A DNA stretch of 64,000 nt. Source: Micromonospora profundi. GTDB lineage: Bacteria; Actinomycetota; Actinomycetes; Mycobacteriales; Micromonosporaceae. Numbering within the stretch: the stretch's first letter is position 1; each line of letters opens with the position of its first letter. A program made the translations under genes and the position numbers. The stretch covers positions 5,861,001 through 5,925,000 of the forward strand of contig NZ_JAATJK010000001.1 in NCBI RefSeq assembly GCF_011927785.1, in the 5' to 3' direction. This document shows, one piece after another, positions 1 through 7,821 of this stretch. The notes beneath the pieces were generated by a model. The model worked only from the letters and a program-made list of their open reading frames with translations. It ran no database searches and was not told where the DNA came from.

Positions 1-403
1 GGTCGAGCAGTTCGGTGAACTCGGCGAACCTGTCGACCCGCTGGCGCGGCGGCAGCGTCTCGCCGCCCAGCACCGCCGAGTCGAAACCGATGCCGCCCGC
101 GCCCAGGCCGAGCAGCAGGCGGCCGCCCGAGATGTCGTCCGCCGTGGTGATCTGCCGTGCGAACGCGGCCGGGTGCCGGAAGTTCGGCGACGCGACGAGC
201 GTGCCCAGCCGGATCTGGGAGGTCACCGTGGCGGCGGCCGTCAGCGTGGCCATCGAGTCGAACCACGGACCGTCCACCAGATCACGCCAACCCAGGTGGT
301 CGTACGTCCAGGCGTGGTCGAAGCCCCACTCGTCGGCCTGCCGCCAGCGGCGCTGCGCCTCGGACCAGCGCTGGTCGGGCAGGATCACGATGCCAATTCG
401 CAT
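1..403 (-). CDS. LLM-class flavin-dependent oxidoreductase, N-terminal part (cut by window edge)
   Basis: The reverse strand from an ATG at 401-403 reads without a stop to base 1, giving the first 134 residues. It opens MRIGIVILPDQRW, continues with WGFDHAWTYDHL, then a LGTLVASPNFRHPA segment and an ISGGRLLLGLGAGG loop. These are the successive beta-alpha units of the luciferase-like (bacterial luciferase / F420 or FMN) TIM barrel. Members oxidise small organic substrates with a reduced flavin or F420; the substrate here cannot be told. The C-terminal half lies outside the window, so cofactor choice is open. Confidence 0.85.
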   Translation of the reverse strand, partial: MRIGIVILPDQRWSEAQRRWRQADEWGFDHAWTYDHLGWRDLVDGPWFDSMATLTAAATVTSQIRLGTLVASPNFRHPAAFARQITTADDISGGRLLLGLGAGGIGFDSAVLGGETLPPRQRVDRFAEFTELLD

Positions 404-456
404 GATCGCCAGCCTAGTTCGCCTCCCCGGTGCCGCGGCGGTCGACGAGCGTCCGG

Positions 457-639
457 TCAGTAGTGATCCTCGATCGGCCGCCGGGCCTCGGCGAACAGGG
501 CCGGGCCGTCGTACCGGACCGGGGCCGGAGCCGGCGTGGGCGGCTTGACGCTCTCGAACTGCTCGGCGGACAGGGCGAACACGACCCGACCCAGGCCGGA
601 CCGGTCGATGGCGGTGGCGCACATCGGGCACGGCTGGCA
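457..639 (-). pseudogene. Nucleoside deaminase C-terminal remnant
   Basis: The frame ending at a TGA at 457-459 contains CQPCPMC followed by a GLGRVVFALSAEQ segment and a 35-residue tail. This matches the C-terminal third of guanine/tRNA-adenosine-type cytidine-deaminase-fold proteins, where PCxxC supplies two zinc ligands. The catalytic HAE motif should lie about 30 residues upstream. The frame there instead reads basic low-complexity sequence antisense to the next gene and has no HAE. I read this as the tail of a truncated deaminase gene, not a working enzyme. Confidence 0.7.
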
Positions 640-664
640 ACTTCTGGGCCGTACCCTCCGGGGC

Positions 665-1069
665 ATGTCCGTCGATCCTCTCGCCGCCCGCGCTCCCTTG
701 GTGCGGCGCGCACGCACATGTGTCGCGGCGGTGATCGTGCTGGCGGCGATCGTGCCGTACCTTCTCGTCCGCGAGCTTGTCGAAACGCGGTTCGGCGCGG
801 GACCGATGGCCGACCTCACGCCCCTCGTGGTGCCTGCGGTGTTGACTGCCTGGCTCGCCCCGTGCGCCTCCTACCGGCGACGCGACGCCCTGCTCTGGCT
901 GGTCGGCGTAGGTGGATTGGTCTTCGTCGTGATCGCGTGGCGGGTGGCGTTCGCCCCGTACCGCGACTGGCGGCCCCGCCCGGAGGAGGTGCCCCGGATG
1001 CACTGGCTGAACGATCCTGAGCACGCCGGCCTGTGGTACGCGACGAAGGCTGCGCGCACCTCGGCATAG
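665..1069 (+). CDS. Small integral membrane protein, unknown function
   Basis: 134 residues starting at the ATG at 665. Hydrophobic segments at about 17-37, 48-65 and 78-97 suggest three membrane helices, followed by a soluble C-terminal tail rich in Trp, Pro and Arg. It resembles small permease-associated or DUF membrane proteins, but I do not recognise the family. Its start abuts the deaminase remnant on the other strand, so its promoter region may have arisen from the same deletion. Frame choice is supported by high third-position GC and by the hydrophobic pattern. Confidence 0.6.
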   Translation: MSVDPLAARAPLVRRARTCVAAVIVLAAIVPYLLVRELVETRFGAGPMADLTPLVVPAVLTAWLAPCASYRRRDALLWLVGVGGLVFVVIAWRVAFAPYRDWRPRPEEVPRMHWLNDPEHAGLWYATKAARTSA

Positions 1070-1180
1070 GCTCCTGTGGTCCACATCACACCGGCGCATT
1101 GTCGGGTGCTGCTCGTCGACTCCGACCCTTCGCCGAGCAGGTGCCCGCAACGGGTGCCCCGATGAAGGGATCGACGCGAG

Positions 1181-1882
1181 ATGACAAAGGTGACCGCACA
1201 GCTGTCGATGTCCCTGGACGGGTTCTACGCCGGCCCCCGCTTCGACGGCGACGGCGACTGGATGGAGTCGGCCGAGAGCGCAGCCTTCTTCCGCGTCACC
1301 CGGTGGGCGACAGAGGCGTCGGCGTGGCGCGAACGACAGGGTTTCGCCGGCGGCGAGCAGGACGTCAACTCCGAGGTGATCGCCGAGTCGTTCGGGGCCG
1401 CCGGGGCGTACGTGATGGGCCGGCGGTTGGCCGACGGAGGCGAGATCCCCTGGGGCGACGAGCCCCCGTTCCGCGCGCCGGTCTTCGTCGTCACCCACCG
1501 TCCGCGCCAGACCCTGCTGCGCGCGGGCGGCACCAGCTTCACCTACGTCACCGATGGCGTGGCCAGCGCCGTCGAGCAGGCACGCGCCGCAGCCGGCGGC
1601 AAGGACGTGGCCGTGGCCGGCGGCGGCAGCCTCGTACGGCAGGTACTCAAGGCCGGCCTGCTCGACGAGTTGGAGCTGCACGTCGTACCCGTCGTGGTCG
1701 GCACCGGCCTGCGGCTGTTCGACGCGGACCTCGACCTCGCCGACAAGGAGGCGATCGAACTGACGCCGACCCGCGTCATCCCCACGCCGCAGGTCACCCA
1801 CATCCGGTACGCGGTGCGCGGCCGGGCCCCGCTCGTACTCGACGACCGGGGACGCGGCGGCGGGCCGACGGTGACGCAGTGA
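1181..1882 (+). CDS. Dihydrofolate reductase family protein (RibD C-terminal domain)
   Basis: 233 residues. The N-terminus TAQLSMSLDGFYAGP is the first strand and loop of the RibD C-terminal/DHFR-like fold. AYVMGRRLADGG, PVFVVTHRPR, VAVAGGGSLVRQVLKAGLLDELELHVVPVVVGTGLRLF and a final HIRYAV strand follow the family in order. Such proteins are NAD(P)H-dependent reductases of unclear substrate, often annotated as DHFR-family or YwjB-like. A GAAGGGA ribosome site precedes the ATG. The 3' end runs into a 19-bp tandem repeat that contains the stop codon context. Confidence 0.88.
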   Translation: MTKVTAQLSMSLDGFYAGPRFDGDGDWMESAESAAFFRVTRWATEASAWRERQGFAGGEQDVNSEVIAESFGAAGAYVMGRRLADGGEIPWGDEPPFRAPVFVVTHRPRQTLLRAGGTSFTYVTDGVASAVEQARAAAGGKDVAVAGGGSLVRQVLKAGLLDELELHVVPVVVGTGLRLFDADLDLADKEAIELTPTRVIPTPQVTHIRYAVRGRAPLVLDDRGRGGGPTVTQ

Positions 1883-1951
1883 CCCGCCGGTGATGCGGTG
1901 ACCCGTCGGCGATGCGGTGACCCGTCGGCGATGCGGTGACCGTCGGCGATC
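1872..1951. repeat. 19-bp tandem repeat, about four copies
   Basis: The unit CCGTCGGCGATGCGGTGAC occurs at 1903-1921 and 1922-1940. A two-mismatch copy lies at 1884-1902 and partial copies flank the array. Each unit holds TGA in the context of the reductase stop codon, so the array seems to have grown from the gene's own 3' end. Confidence 0.85.
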
Positions 1952-1957
1952 GGGCTT

Positions 1958-2323
1958 CTAGAGGCGGGACAGCACGAGCATGCGATTGCCGTCGGGGTCC
2001 GTGACCCGGGCGGACCGCTCACCCCACGGCTGGTCGACGGGCGCCTCGGTGACGGTCGCGCCGCCGGTACGCAGTGCCTCCACGGCCGAGTCGCAGTCGT
2101 CGGCGTACACGCACAACTCCCAACGGCGCGAGAGCGCGGGGTCACCGGCGTGCGGGTCGGCTGCCAGGCCCAACTCGCTGCTGCCCAACCGGAGGGCCAC
2201 GAACTCCGGCTCGCCGTCCTCGGGAAAACGATAGGTCAGCTCGAAGCCGACCACATCCCGGTAGAACGCGATCAGTCGTGGCAGGTCTGTCGTCGTCACG
2301 ATGGGGAACGCCTCGGTGAACAC
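1958..2323 (-). CDS. VOC (glyoxalase/bleomycin-resistance) family protein
   Basis: 121 residues from a GTG at 2321-2323 preceded by GGAGGTGG. It has the paired beta-alpha-beta-beta-beta modules of the vicinal oxygen chelate fold: IVTTTDLPRLIAFYRDVVGFEL in module one and LCVYADDCDSAVEALRTGGATV in module two, ending with the usual VTDPDGNRMLVL strand. Proteins of this size act as metal-dependent dioxygenases, glyoxalases, or binding/resistance proteins. Nothing in the sequence fixes the substrate. It converges on the DHFR-like gene across the tandem repeat. Confidence 0.85.
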   Translation of the reverse strand: MFTEAFPIVTTTDLPRLIAFYRDVVGFELTYRFPEDGEPEFVALRLGSSELGLAADPHAGDPALSRRWELCVYADDCDSAVEALRTGGATVTEAPVDQPWGERSARVTDPDGNRMLVLSRL

Positions 2324-2374
2324 GCGCGACCACCTCCTGACCGGACACTAACCGTACGAGCGGGGTTGCGTTGC

Positions 2375-2380
2375 TACCGT
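2375..2380 (+). promoter_or_regulatory. Candidate -10 element of a leaderless transcript
   Basis: TACCGT ends seven bases before the ATG at 2388, and no Shine-Dalgarno sequence is present. This is the spacing expected when transcription starts at the start codon. No good -35 box is visible. Confidence 0.45.
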
Positions 2381-2387
2381 CGATGTC

Positions 2388-3176
2388 ATGATCGACGGTC
2401 TGACGCGGACGTATCTCGAAGCGGCCGACGAGGCGCTGCCCGGCTATGTGCGAGGTCTTTACGTCGTCGGGTCCGCCGCGCTCGGCGCCTGGCAACCCGG
2501 TGTCAGTGACGTCGACACCGTGATCATGACGTCGCGTCCGGCAACGAGCGACGACCTTGCCCAGCTCGCGAAGGTCCATGCCGAGATGCCGCGATCACCC
2601 CATCTCGACGGGGTCTACCTGGAGCCCGCGCTGGTGAAGTCCTGGCCGAGCGACAGGCAGGTCCTGCCGTTCGTGGTCAACGGTGAGCTGCGAACCGACG
2701 AGCCCTGCGGCGAGCTCAGCCCAGTGCTGTGGCTGACCTTGCAGCGGTACGGCATTCCGGTTCGCGGCCCAGCCGTGACAGAGCTTGGAGTCCGGGTCGA
2801 CCAGGAGCAGTTGCGCCGCTACAACCTCGACAACCTGCGCGATTACTGGCAGGCGATGGTCTCGACGTTTCCCTCGGAACCAACCGACGGGGAAACCGAG
2901 GCAGCCGTGGACGCCGAGATGGTGGTCTGGCTCGTGCTCGGGCCCGCGCGACTGCACTACACGCTCGCCCGTGGTGACATCATCTCGAAGGCCGCCGCCG
3001 GCGACTACCTGGCGCAACTGTTCCCCGAGTACGCCGGTCTAGCCCACCGGGCGGTCCGCTGGCGTTCGGGCGAGGCGGAGCAGTTCACGACCACAGACCT
3101 TGTTGCCGGAGGTAAGAGTGTCAACGCGGTCACCGAAGATGCCTGGCGTCGCTTTGCGGGCACGAGACTGCACTGA
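2388..3176 (+). CDS. Nucleotidyltransferase / aminoglycoside adenylyltransferase-like protein
   Basis: 262 residues. LYVVGSAALGAWQPGVSDVD near residues 24-43 is the GS-x(n)-DxD motif of the polymerase-beta nucleotidyltransferase superfamily, with the two aspartates binding Mg-ATP. The rest resembles the ANT(3'')/AadA helical C-terminal domain (DUF4111), including a conserved WLVLGPARLHYTL helix and a KAAAGDYLAQLFPEY segment. Members adenylylate aminoglycosides such as streptomycin and spectinomycin, but many chromosomal actinobacterial copies are untested. Resistance is therefore an inference only. Probably leaderless. Confidence 0.8.
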   Translation: MIDGLTRTYLEAADEALPGYVRGLYVVGSAALGAWQPGVSDVDTVIMTSRPATSDDLAQLAKVHAEMPRSPHLDGVYLEPALVKSWPSDRQVLPFVVNGELRTDEPCGELSPVLWLTLQRYGIPVRGPAVTELGVRVDQEQLRRYNLDNLRDYWQAMVSTFPSEPTDGETEAAVDAEMVVWLVLGPARLHYTLARGDIISKAAAGDYLAQLFPEYAGLAHRAVRWRSGEAEQFTTTDLVAGGKSVNAVTEDAWRRFAGTRLH

Positions 3177-3239
3177 TCTGACCAGAAAGGGGCGTGGGTC
3201 GAACGGCCACGCCCCGTCAACCCGGGCCGCACCGCTGGA

Positions 3240-3715
3240 TGATTGTCGGGTGTGGAAACCTCCGGAGCCCGAGCCCGCGCTTGACCCGTTTCGTGGTGGT
3301 GGCCGTGCTCCGGCGTGGCGGCGAGGTGGCCGGCCATCTGGCGACGCAGGTGTCGACGTTCTGGTCGCCGCTGAGCTTCTCGCGCCGCCGTCAGTGGCAC
3401 GTCTGGCACATCGTCGTGTGGACGGACGGGCACCGCGAGCCGTCCGACGAGGACTACCCGCCGTTGCCGATTCCCGGCCCCGACCAGCAGAAAGTCGCGG
3501 ATCAGGAGAAGCCGGCAGAGCGGTCGGCAGGCGCTCGCCGAAATGTGGGGAGTCGGGGCGATCCTCGGGCCACCGAAGCCGCGGGCTGGCCACCGGCCGT
3601 CCCGGTGATGCCGCCCGGCGGTCACCCGATCCTCAGGCCCTGGTCCTCACCGCCGGCATACATCGGCCCGGACGCGCACGGCCGTGGGTCCACCGGCGGT
3701 TGTGGCCGGAGGTGA
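3240..3715 (+). CDS. Hypothetical protein, doubtful
   Basis: About 158 residues from an ATG at 3240; the frame is open from 3194. The first 80 codons show strong third-position GC and read as a structured segment (RFVVVAVLRRGGEVAGHLAT, then WHVWHIVVWTDGH). The second half is Pro/Gly/Arg-rich. I do not recognise a family. It lies among decayed genes and its 3' end is antisense to another weak ORF, so it may be a fragment. Confidence 0.35.
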
Positions 3716-3901
3716 CGTCTCGTCAAGCCGCCGCAACCTACGGAGGTACTGCCCTGCGTAGGGCCGTTGTGCATCGTCCACCGCCGGCGCTTGTGGGTCC
3801 GCGAACGCTTCGTAGTACGCAATCTCCGGCGAGTCGTGGTCGTGCTCGATCAACCGGCCGAGCGCTTGGGCGTCGTGAACCAGCGGCAACCTCTTCGCCA
3901 C
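3647..3901 (-). CDS. Hypothetical 84-residue protein, possibly a fragment
   Basis: Opens at a GTG (3899-3901) and reads VAKRLPLVHDAQALGRLIE, followed by an acidic IAYYEAFADP segment and a basic LRRLRRL helix, then low-complexity sequence. The first 55 residues look protein-like and coding. The frame continues open upstream (DVSSGDLEE), so the start is uncertain. There is no family match I can name. It overlaps the doubtful plus-strand ORF in its last 70 bases; at most one of the two is probably real there. Confidence 0.35.
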   Translation of the reverse strand: MAKRLPLVHDAQALGRLIEHDHDSPEIAYYEAFADPQAPAVDDAQRPYAGQYLRRLRRLDETSPPATTAGGPTAVRVRADVCRR

Positions 3902-3926
3902 CTCTTCGAGGTCGCCGGAGGATACG

Positions 3927-4031
3927 TCAGAGCGCTGCGCCGCCGAAGCTCAGCTCGTTGCCGTCCGGGTCGTAGAAGTCTGCTTTGCGTACGCCGTTGG
4001 GGTACGTCTCCCGAGGCGCACTGATGTGCCC
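3927..4031 (-). pseudogene. VOC-family protein C-terminal remnant
   Basis: Upstream of a TGA at 3927-3929 the reverse strand reads RKADFYDPDGNELSFGGAAL. This is the closing strand of a VOC domain, where FxDPDGNxLxL is the family signature. An in-frame TAG at 4032-4034 cuts it off about 33 residues from the end, and no upstream part of the domain is found. I take it as the tail of a lost glyoxalase-family gene. Confidence 0.65.
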
Positions 4032-4161
4032 CTAGGAAGAGTTCAGCGAACCCGGATGCGGCCGGGATGACCGGGGCCAATGACACACCGCATGATCGTT
4101 GACCTTGGAACATCGAAGGCCCTGGCTGGGACTCGCGTCCTTGCCTGGGCCTTGATCGTGG

Positions 4162-4232
4162 AGCGGGTGACGGGAATCGAACCCGCACTGTCAGCTTGGG
4201 AAGCTGATGTTCTGCCATTGAACTACACCCGC
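4162..4232 (-). tRNA. tRNA-Gly (anticodon CCC)
   Basis: Read on the minus strand, the gene starts GCGGGTG at 4232 and pairs with CACCCGC next to the discriminator at 4162. The anticodon stem TCAGC/GCTGA encloses the 7-base loop TTCCCAA, putting CCC at positions 34-36. The T arm contains GGTTCGATTCC. 71 nt; CCA is not encoded. Confidence 0.95.
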
Positions 4233-4434
4233 GAGCGGCACCACTGTACCCGAGTCGCCCAGCCGGTGCACCCAGGCACCCCTGCGCGCCGGCCGGCGAG
4301 CCCGTCCTACAAGAAGTTTCCTCACGGCAACATATGGTCGTTCTCAAATGCATCGATGGGTTGTAACGTCAGCCACACGTTCTCAGCCCTGGCGTGACAC
4401 ACCCCCTGCCGCGCCGCCAGAAAGAGGTGGGCCC

Positions 4435-5418
4435 ATGGGACCCCGTCCCAACCTGCTGACCCGGCGTGCCGCCGGTGTCGCATCGACAACCCTCGCGCTG
4501 CTGCTCAGCACCGCTGCGGTGGGTGTCGTTCCGGCCGCTTCGGCCTTCTCGGCGGCGCCCGACGGCGCCTGCGTGGAGCCGGCCGACAGCCACGCCGACG
4601 CCCGGATGAAGCCCGGTGGCGCGGCCAAGCACGACCCGAACGAGTTGACCGTCAACCAGGTCCGCGAGCGGGAAGCCGACATGGCTGCGGCGCTGCGGGA
4701 GCGCGCCAACTATCGGACAGGCGCTGGCGCTACGGCGCTGGCCACCGTCACCATCCCGGTGGTGGTGCACGTGATCCAGGAGAACACCACCCGCGCGGGC
4801 GGCAACATCCCGGACTCGATGATCACCTCGCAGATCAACGTCCTCAACCAGGCGTACGCCGGTGCGACGGGCGGCGCGGTCACCGCGTTCGCCTTCCGGC
4901 TCGACAGGATCAACCGGGTGACGAACCCGTCGTGGTACCCGATCGTGCAGGGCTCGTCGGCGGAGCGGTCGATGAAGTCCTCGCTGCGGACCGGCGGCAA
5001 GAACACGCTCAACATCTACCTCGGCGAGTTGAGCAACAACCTGCTGGGCTGGGCGACCTTCCCGCAGCGCAACCTGAGCAGCATGGACGGCGTGGTCGTG
5101 CTGAGCGAGTCGCTGCCGGGCGGCACCTCGACCAACTACAACCAGGGCGACACCGGCACCCACGAGGTGGGGCACTGGCTGAACCTCTACCACACCTTCC
5201 AGGGCGGCTGCGGCGGCTCGGGTGACAGCGTCAGCGACACCCCGGCCGAGGCTTCGCCGGCCTACCAGTGCCCGACCGGGCGGAACACCTGCTCGGCGAC
5301 CGGGCTGGACCCGATCACCAACTTCATGGACTACACCTACGACTCGTGCATGTACCAGTTCACCCCGGGCCAGGCCAGCCGCATGCTGACCGCCTGGAAC
5401 GCGTACCGCGCGGCGTAG
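4435..5418 (+). CDS. Secreted zinc metalloprotease, M43 (cytophagalysin/pappalysin-like)
   Basis: 327 residues from the ATG at 4435, preceded by AAGAGGTGG. An RR-containing n-region, hydrophobic stretch and AASA site near residue 37 form a signal peptide. A propeptide precedes the catalytic domain, which opens with VTIPVVVHVIQ. The zinc site is H243-E-V-G-H247-W-L-N-L-Y-H253, the HExxHxxxxxH metzincin pattern with Asn where many members have Gly. NFMDYTYDSC is the Met-turn region. Cys-rich GGCGGSGD and CPTGRNTC segments are typical of the M43 C-terminal half. It is likely an exported protease for protein nutrients. It is convergent with the next gene across a strong terminator. Confidence 0.9.
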   Translation: MGPRPNLLTRRAAGVASTTLALLLSTAAVGVVPAASAFSAAPDGACVEPADSHADARMKPGGAAKHDPNELTVNQVREREADMAAALRERANYRTGAGATALATVTIPVVVHVIQENTTRAGGNIPDSMITSQINVLNQAYAGATGGAVTAFAFRLDRINRVTNPSWYPIVQGSSAERSMKSSLRTGGKNTLNIYLGELSNNLLGWATFPQRNLSSMDGVVVLSESLPGGTSTNYNQGDTGTHEVGHWLNLYHTFQGGCGGSGDSVSDTPAEASPAYQCPTGRNTCSATGLDPITNFMDYTYDSCMYQFTPGQASRMLTAWNAYRAA

Positions 5419-5433
5419 CTCTCCCGCGTACAC

Positions 5434-5469
5434 CTGGTGCCGGCTCCGCCACGACGGAGCCGGCACCAG
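5434..5469. terminator. Hairpin terminator between convergent genes
   Basis: A perfect 15-bp inverted repeat (CTGGTGCCGGCTCCG and its complement) with a 6-base loop. There is no U-tract, as is common in actinobacteria. It can serve both converging genes. Confidence 0.85.
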
Positions 5470-5485
5470 CGTTTCTGGGCCGTGG

Positions 5486-6043
5486 TCAGGCGGCGGCCGT
5501 CGTGCACTTGACGTCGCGGCTGAGCCGGGTCGGGCGAGCCTGGGGTACGCCGAGCGGCGCGGCCGCCGGGGCTCGCGGGTCGAGCCAGACCCGAACGGCC
5601 GGACGGCTCGGCGGGAGACCAGGAATGCCGGTGATCTGGTGCTCACGGCGGGTCAGCATCGCCACGTCGACGGTGAACTCGAAGAGCCGCCAGTCGACCT
5701 GCGGCTCGGCTCGGGCGGTCTGCGCCAGCCGGGCCACCCGGGCCGGGTCGGTCACCGGCGAGGCGTGCCCCGCCACGTACGCCTCGTCGTCGCTCTCCTC
5801 CGGTGGGAACGAGTGCAGGGCGTAACGGCCGTCGCGTTCGAGATCGCGGCGCTTCGGCGAGTCGATGATGAAGCAGAACAGGCCCTCGTCGGTGATGACC
5901 GGGGACACCGGATGGACGCGGGGACCGCCGTCGGCGCGGACCGTGGCCAGATAGCCGAAGCCCGGCCCGTACTGCTGCAGGAGAACGCGGATCCCGTCGG
6001 CGAGGCGGGGCTCGTCGGCGGCAAAATCGGACCAGGAAGCCAT
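5486..6043 (-). CDS. Pyridoxamine 5'-phosphate oxidase-family (FMN split-barrel) protein
   Basis: 185 residues. GYLATVRADGGPRVHPVSPVI is the signature first hairpin of the FMN-binding split barrel. LFCFIIDSPKRRDLERDGRYALHSF gives the strand-helix unit that contacts FMN phosphate in this family. The C-terminal quarter is less conserved and Pro/Ala-rich. Relatives bind FMN, F420 or heme and reduce small molecules; the true PNPOx residues cannot be confirmed. It begins with ATG at 6041-6043 and is divergent from dcd. Confidence 0.85.
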   Translation of the reverse strand: MASWSDFAADEPRLADGIRVLLQQYGPGFGYLATVRADGGPRVHPVSPVITDEGLFCFIIDSPKRRDLERDGRYALHSFPPEESDDEAYVAGHASPVTDPARVARLAQTARAEPQVDWRLFEFTVDVAMLTRREHQITGIPGLPPSRPAVRVWLDPRAPAAAPLGVPQARPTRLSRDVKCTTAAA

Positions 6044-6108
6044 GAGGGCATTCTATCGAACAAATGTACGAGAGGCGACCTCGACACGCTGGTCACCGGC
6101 TGCCTCGC

Positions 6109-6114
6109 TATGGT
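6109..6114 (+). promoter_or_regulatory. Candidate -10 element of leaderless dcd transcript
   Basis: TATGGT ends six bases before the dcd ATG and there is no ribosome binding site, so the transcript probably starts at the A of ATG. Confidence 0.5.
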
Positions 6115-6120
6115 GGTCCG

Positions 6121-6699
6121 ATGCTGCTCTCCGACCGCGACCTGGTCACCGAGATCAAGGCCGGCACGCTGGGCCTGGAGCCTTTCGAGCCCACTCTGGT
6201 TCAACCGTCCAGCATCGACGTAAGACTCGACAGGCTGTTCCGGGTCTTCAACAACCACCTCTACACGCACATCGATCCGGCCATGCAGCAGGACGACCTG
6301 ACCTCGGTGGTCGAGGTGCCCGACGGCGAGCCGTTCGTGCTGCACCCGGGCGAGTTCGTACTTGCCTCGACGCTTGAGGTGATCTCCCTCGGCGAGCAGC
6401 TCGCCGGCCGTCTGGAGGGCAAGTCCAGCCTGGGCCGTCTCGGACTGCTCACCCACTCCACCGCCGGCTTCATCGACCCGGGTTTCTCCGGTCACGTGAC
6501 GCTGGAGCTGTCAAACGTGGCGAACCTGCCGATCACCCTCTGGCCGGGCATGAAGATCGGGCAGCTGTGCATCTTCCGGCTCTCCTCGCCGGCCGAGCAC
6601 CCGTACGGCTCGGTGGTCTACGGCTCGCGCTACCAGGGCCAGCGGGGGCCGACGCCGAGCCGCTCCTGGCAGAACTGGCGCGCCTGGCCGACCCGTTGA
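6121..6699 (+). CDS. dcd: dCTP deaminase
   Basis: 192 residues, the usual length. [12 protein letters not shown] and [10 protein letters not shown] open the trimeric dUTPase-like fold. KSSLGR (101-106) and the [17 protein letters not shown] motif ending at E129 form the nucleotide and catalytic site (Ser, Arg and Glu conserved). It converts dCTP to dUTP for thymidylate supply; some actinobacterial homologues (M. tuberculosis Dcd) also hydrolyse dUTP to dUMP, which I cannot decide here. The ATG at 6121 is chosen because it matches the family N-terminus and the adjacent -10 box; an upstream in-frame ATG at 6064 lacks conservation. Confidence 0.95.
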   Translation: MLLSDRDLVTEIKAGTLGLEPFEPTLVQPSSIDVRLDRLFRVFNNHLYTHIDPAMQQDDLTSVVEVPDGEPFVLHPGEFVLASTLEVISLGEQLAGRLEGKSSLGRLGLLTHSTAGFIDPGFSGHVTLELSNVANLPITLWPGMKIGQLCIFRLSSPAEHPYGSVVYGSRYQGQRGPTPSRSWQNWRAWPTR

Positions 6700-6721
6700 G
6701 CCGCTCGCCCGTTCGGTGTTA

Positions 6722-6771
6722 GTAAGGGGCCCCTTCTCTACACGAGGCGTTAGGAAGGGGCCCCTCCTTAC
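6722..6771. repeat. GGGGCCCC hairpin repeat, terminator-like
   Basis: Two palindromic cores (AAGGGGCCCCTT-like) 20 bases apart form one larger imperfect inverted repeat, GTAAG-GGGCCCCTTC against its near-complement. It sits between the convergent dcd and NlpC/P60 genes and would fold in either strand's RNA. From memory, similar elements are scattered through Micromonosporaceae genomes; this is the only copy I see in the window. Confidence 0.7.
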
Positions 6772-6774
6772 ACC

Positions 6775-7815
6775 TCAGCCGGGACGGCCGTAACTGTGGA
6801 TCGGTCCGTCGTCGACCTTCTTCATCTTGACGGGTTGACCGGCCTGGGAGGCGTGCACCACCCAGCCGTCGCCGACGTACATGCCCACGTGATGGATGTC
6901 GCTGTAGTAGAAGACCAGGTCACCGGGGCGGAGGTCGGCGCGGCTGACGTCCTTCGTCACCCGGCTCTGCTGCGCGGCGTTGTGCGGCAGTGACACGCCG
7001 GCCTTGGCCCACGCGGCAAGCATCAGCCCCGAGCAGTCGTACGAGTTCGGGCCCTCGGCGCCCCACACGTAGGGCTTGCCGATCTGGGCGCAGGCGAACT
7101 TGACCGCCGTGCCCGCCCCGCCTCCGGGGTAGCTGGCCGGGCAGGGCGCCGGACGCAGCGGACCCCCGCCGCCGTTGCCGTACACCTTGAGGCGCAGCTT
7201 CTGTAGCTTGTCGATCTCAGCGTTGATCTGCTTCTTCTTCGCCGCGAGCTGAGCCTCGGTCAGGGTCAGCTCGGCGACCAACTCGTCCAGCGGCGCCTTC
7301 TGCCGGGCCAACTCGTCGCGCAGGTCGGCCACCTGCTTCACGTCCTGCTGCTGGTTGTGCGCGAAGCGGTCGAGCATTTCGAGCTGGCCGACCATCTCGC
7401 TTGGCGAGCGGCTGCCGAGCATCGCGTTGACGGTGGAGACGTTCTCACCCATGTACGCGCGGACGGCCAGGGCGCTGACCTTGTCCATGGCGGCGTCGAC
7501 CTGGCGCTCCAGCGGGGCGATCCTGGCGGCCAGCGCGCTTGCCTGCTTACGCTTGGCGGCCAGCTCGGTGCGGGTGGAGTTGTGCCGTTCGATGATCGGT
7601 TCGAGCTTGTTCCAGTCGGCGTCGATCTGGCGTTCGATCTCGGCGACGGACGGGTCCGCGTGCGCGGCCGTGGCGCTGCCGGTCAGGACGACGGCGACGC
7701 CGACCATGGCGGCGAGAGCTGTGGTGAAGCGGGACCAGCGTTGACGCGGCACGATCGACAGGGGGTCGGCTGAGGCCGACCGCTCGGACGACGGCCGCGG
7801 GGCATGGAGTGCCAC
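6775..7815 (-). CDS. Secreted NlpC/P60 peptidoglycan endopeptidase under c-di-AMP riboswitch
   Basis: 346 residues from a GTG at 7813-7815, with AAGGAG 12 bases upstream. A signal/anchor lies at about 32-53. Residues 55-210 are a long coiled coil (charged heptads such as EIERQIDADW and LAAKKKQINAEIDKLQKL). The C-terminal 110 residues are the NlpC/P60 domain: YDCSG with nucleophile C261, HHVGMYVG with H309, and the third-site H321. RipA/RpfC-associated relatives cleave the D-Glu to diaminopimelate bond for cell separation. The gene is a paralogue of the one at 10.2-11.3 kb. Confidence 0.93.
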   Translation of the reverse strand: MALHAPRPSSERSASADPLSIVPRQRWSRFTTALAAMVGVAVVLTGSATAAHADPSVAEIERQIDADWNKLEPIIERHNSTRTELAAKRKQASALAARIAPLERQVDAAMDKVSALAVRAYMGENVSTVNAMLGSRSPSEMVGQLEMLDRFAHNQQQDVKQVADLRDELARQKAPLDELVAELTLTEAQLAAKKKQINAEIDKLQKLRLKVYGNGGGGPLRPAPCPASYPGGGAGTAVKFACAQIGKPYVWGAEGPNSYDCSGLMLAAWAKAGVSLPHNAAQQSRVTKDVSRADLRPGDLVFYYSDIHHVGMYVGDGWVVHASQAGQPVKMKKVDDGPIHSYGRPG

Positions 7816-7821
7816 CGGGGT

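Noticed and set aside
1872..1951. CRISPR-like array
   Set aside because: The repeats are directly adjacent with no spacers and no cas genes are present.
3850..4353. Minus-strand ORF of 167 codons reading SSMAEHQLPKLTVRVRFPSPAP
   Set aside because: It is the sense reading of the same tRNA-Gly gene plus flanks; not a protein.
4080..4397. Plus-strand ORF of 105 codons reading VTGIEPALSAWEADVLPLNY
   Set aside because: It is the antisense reading of tRNA-Gly, a well-known false protein in many genomes.
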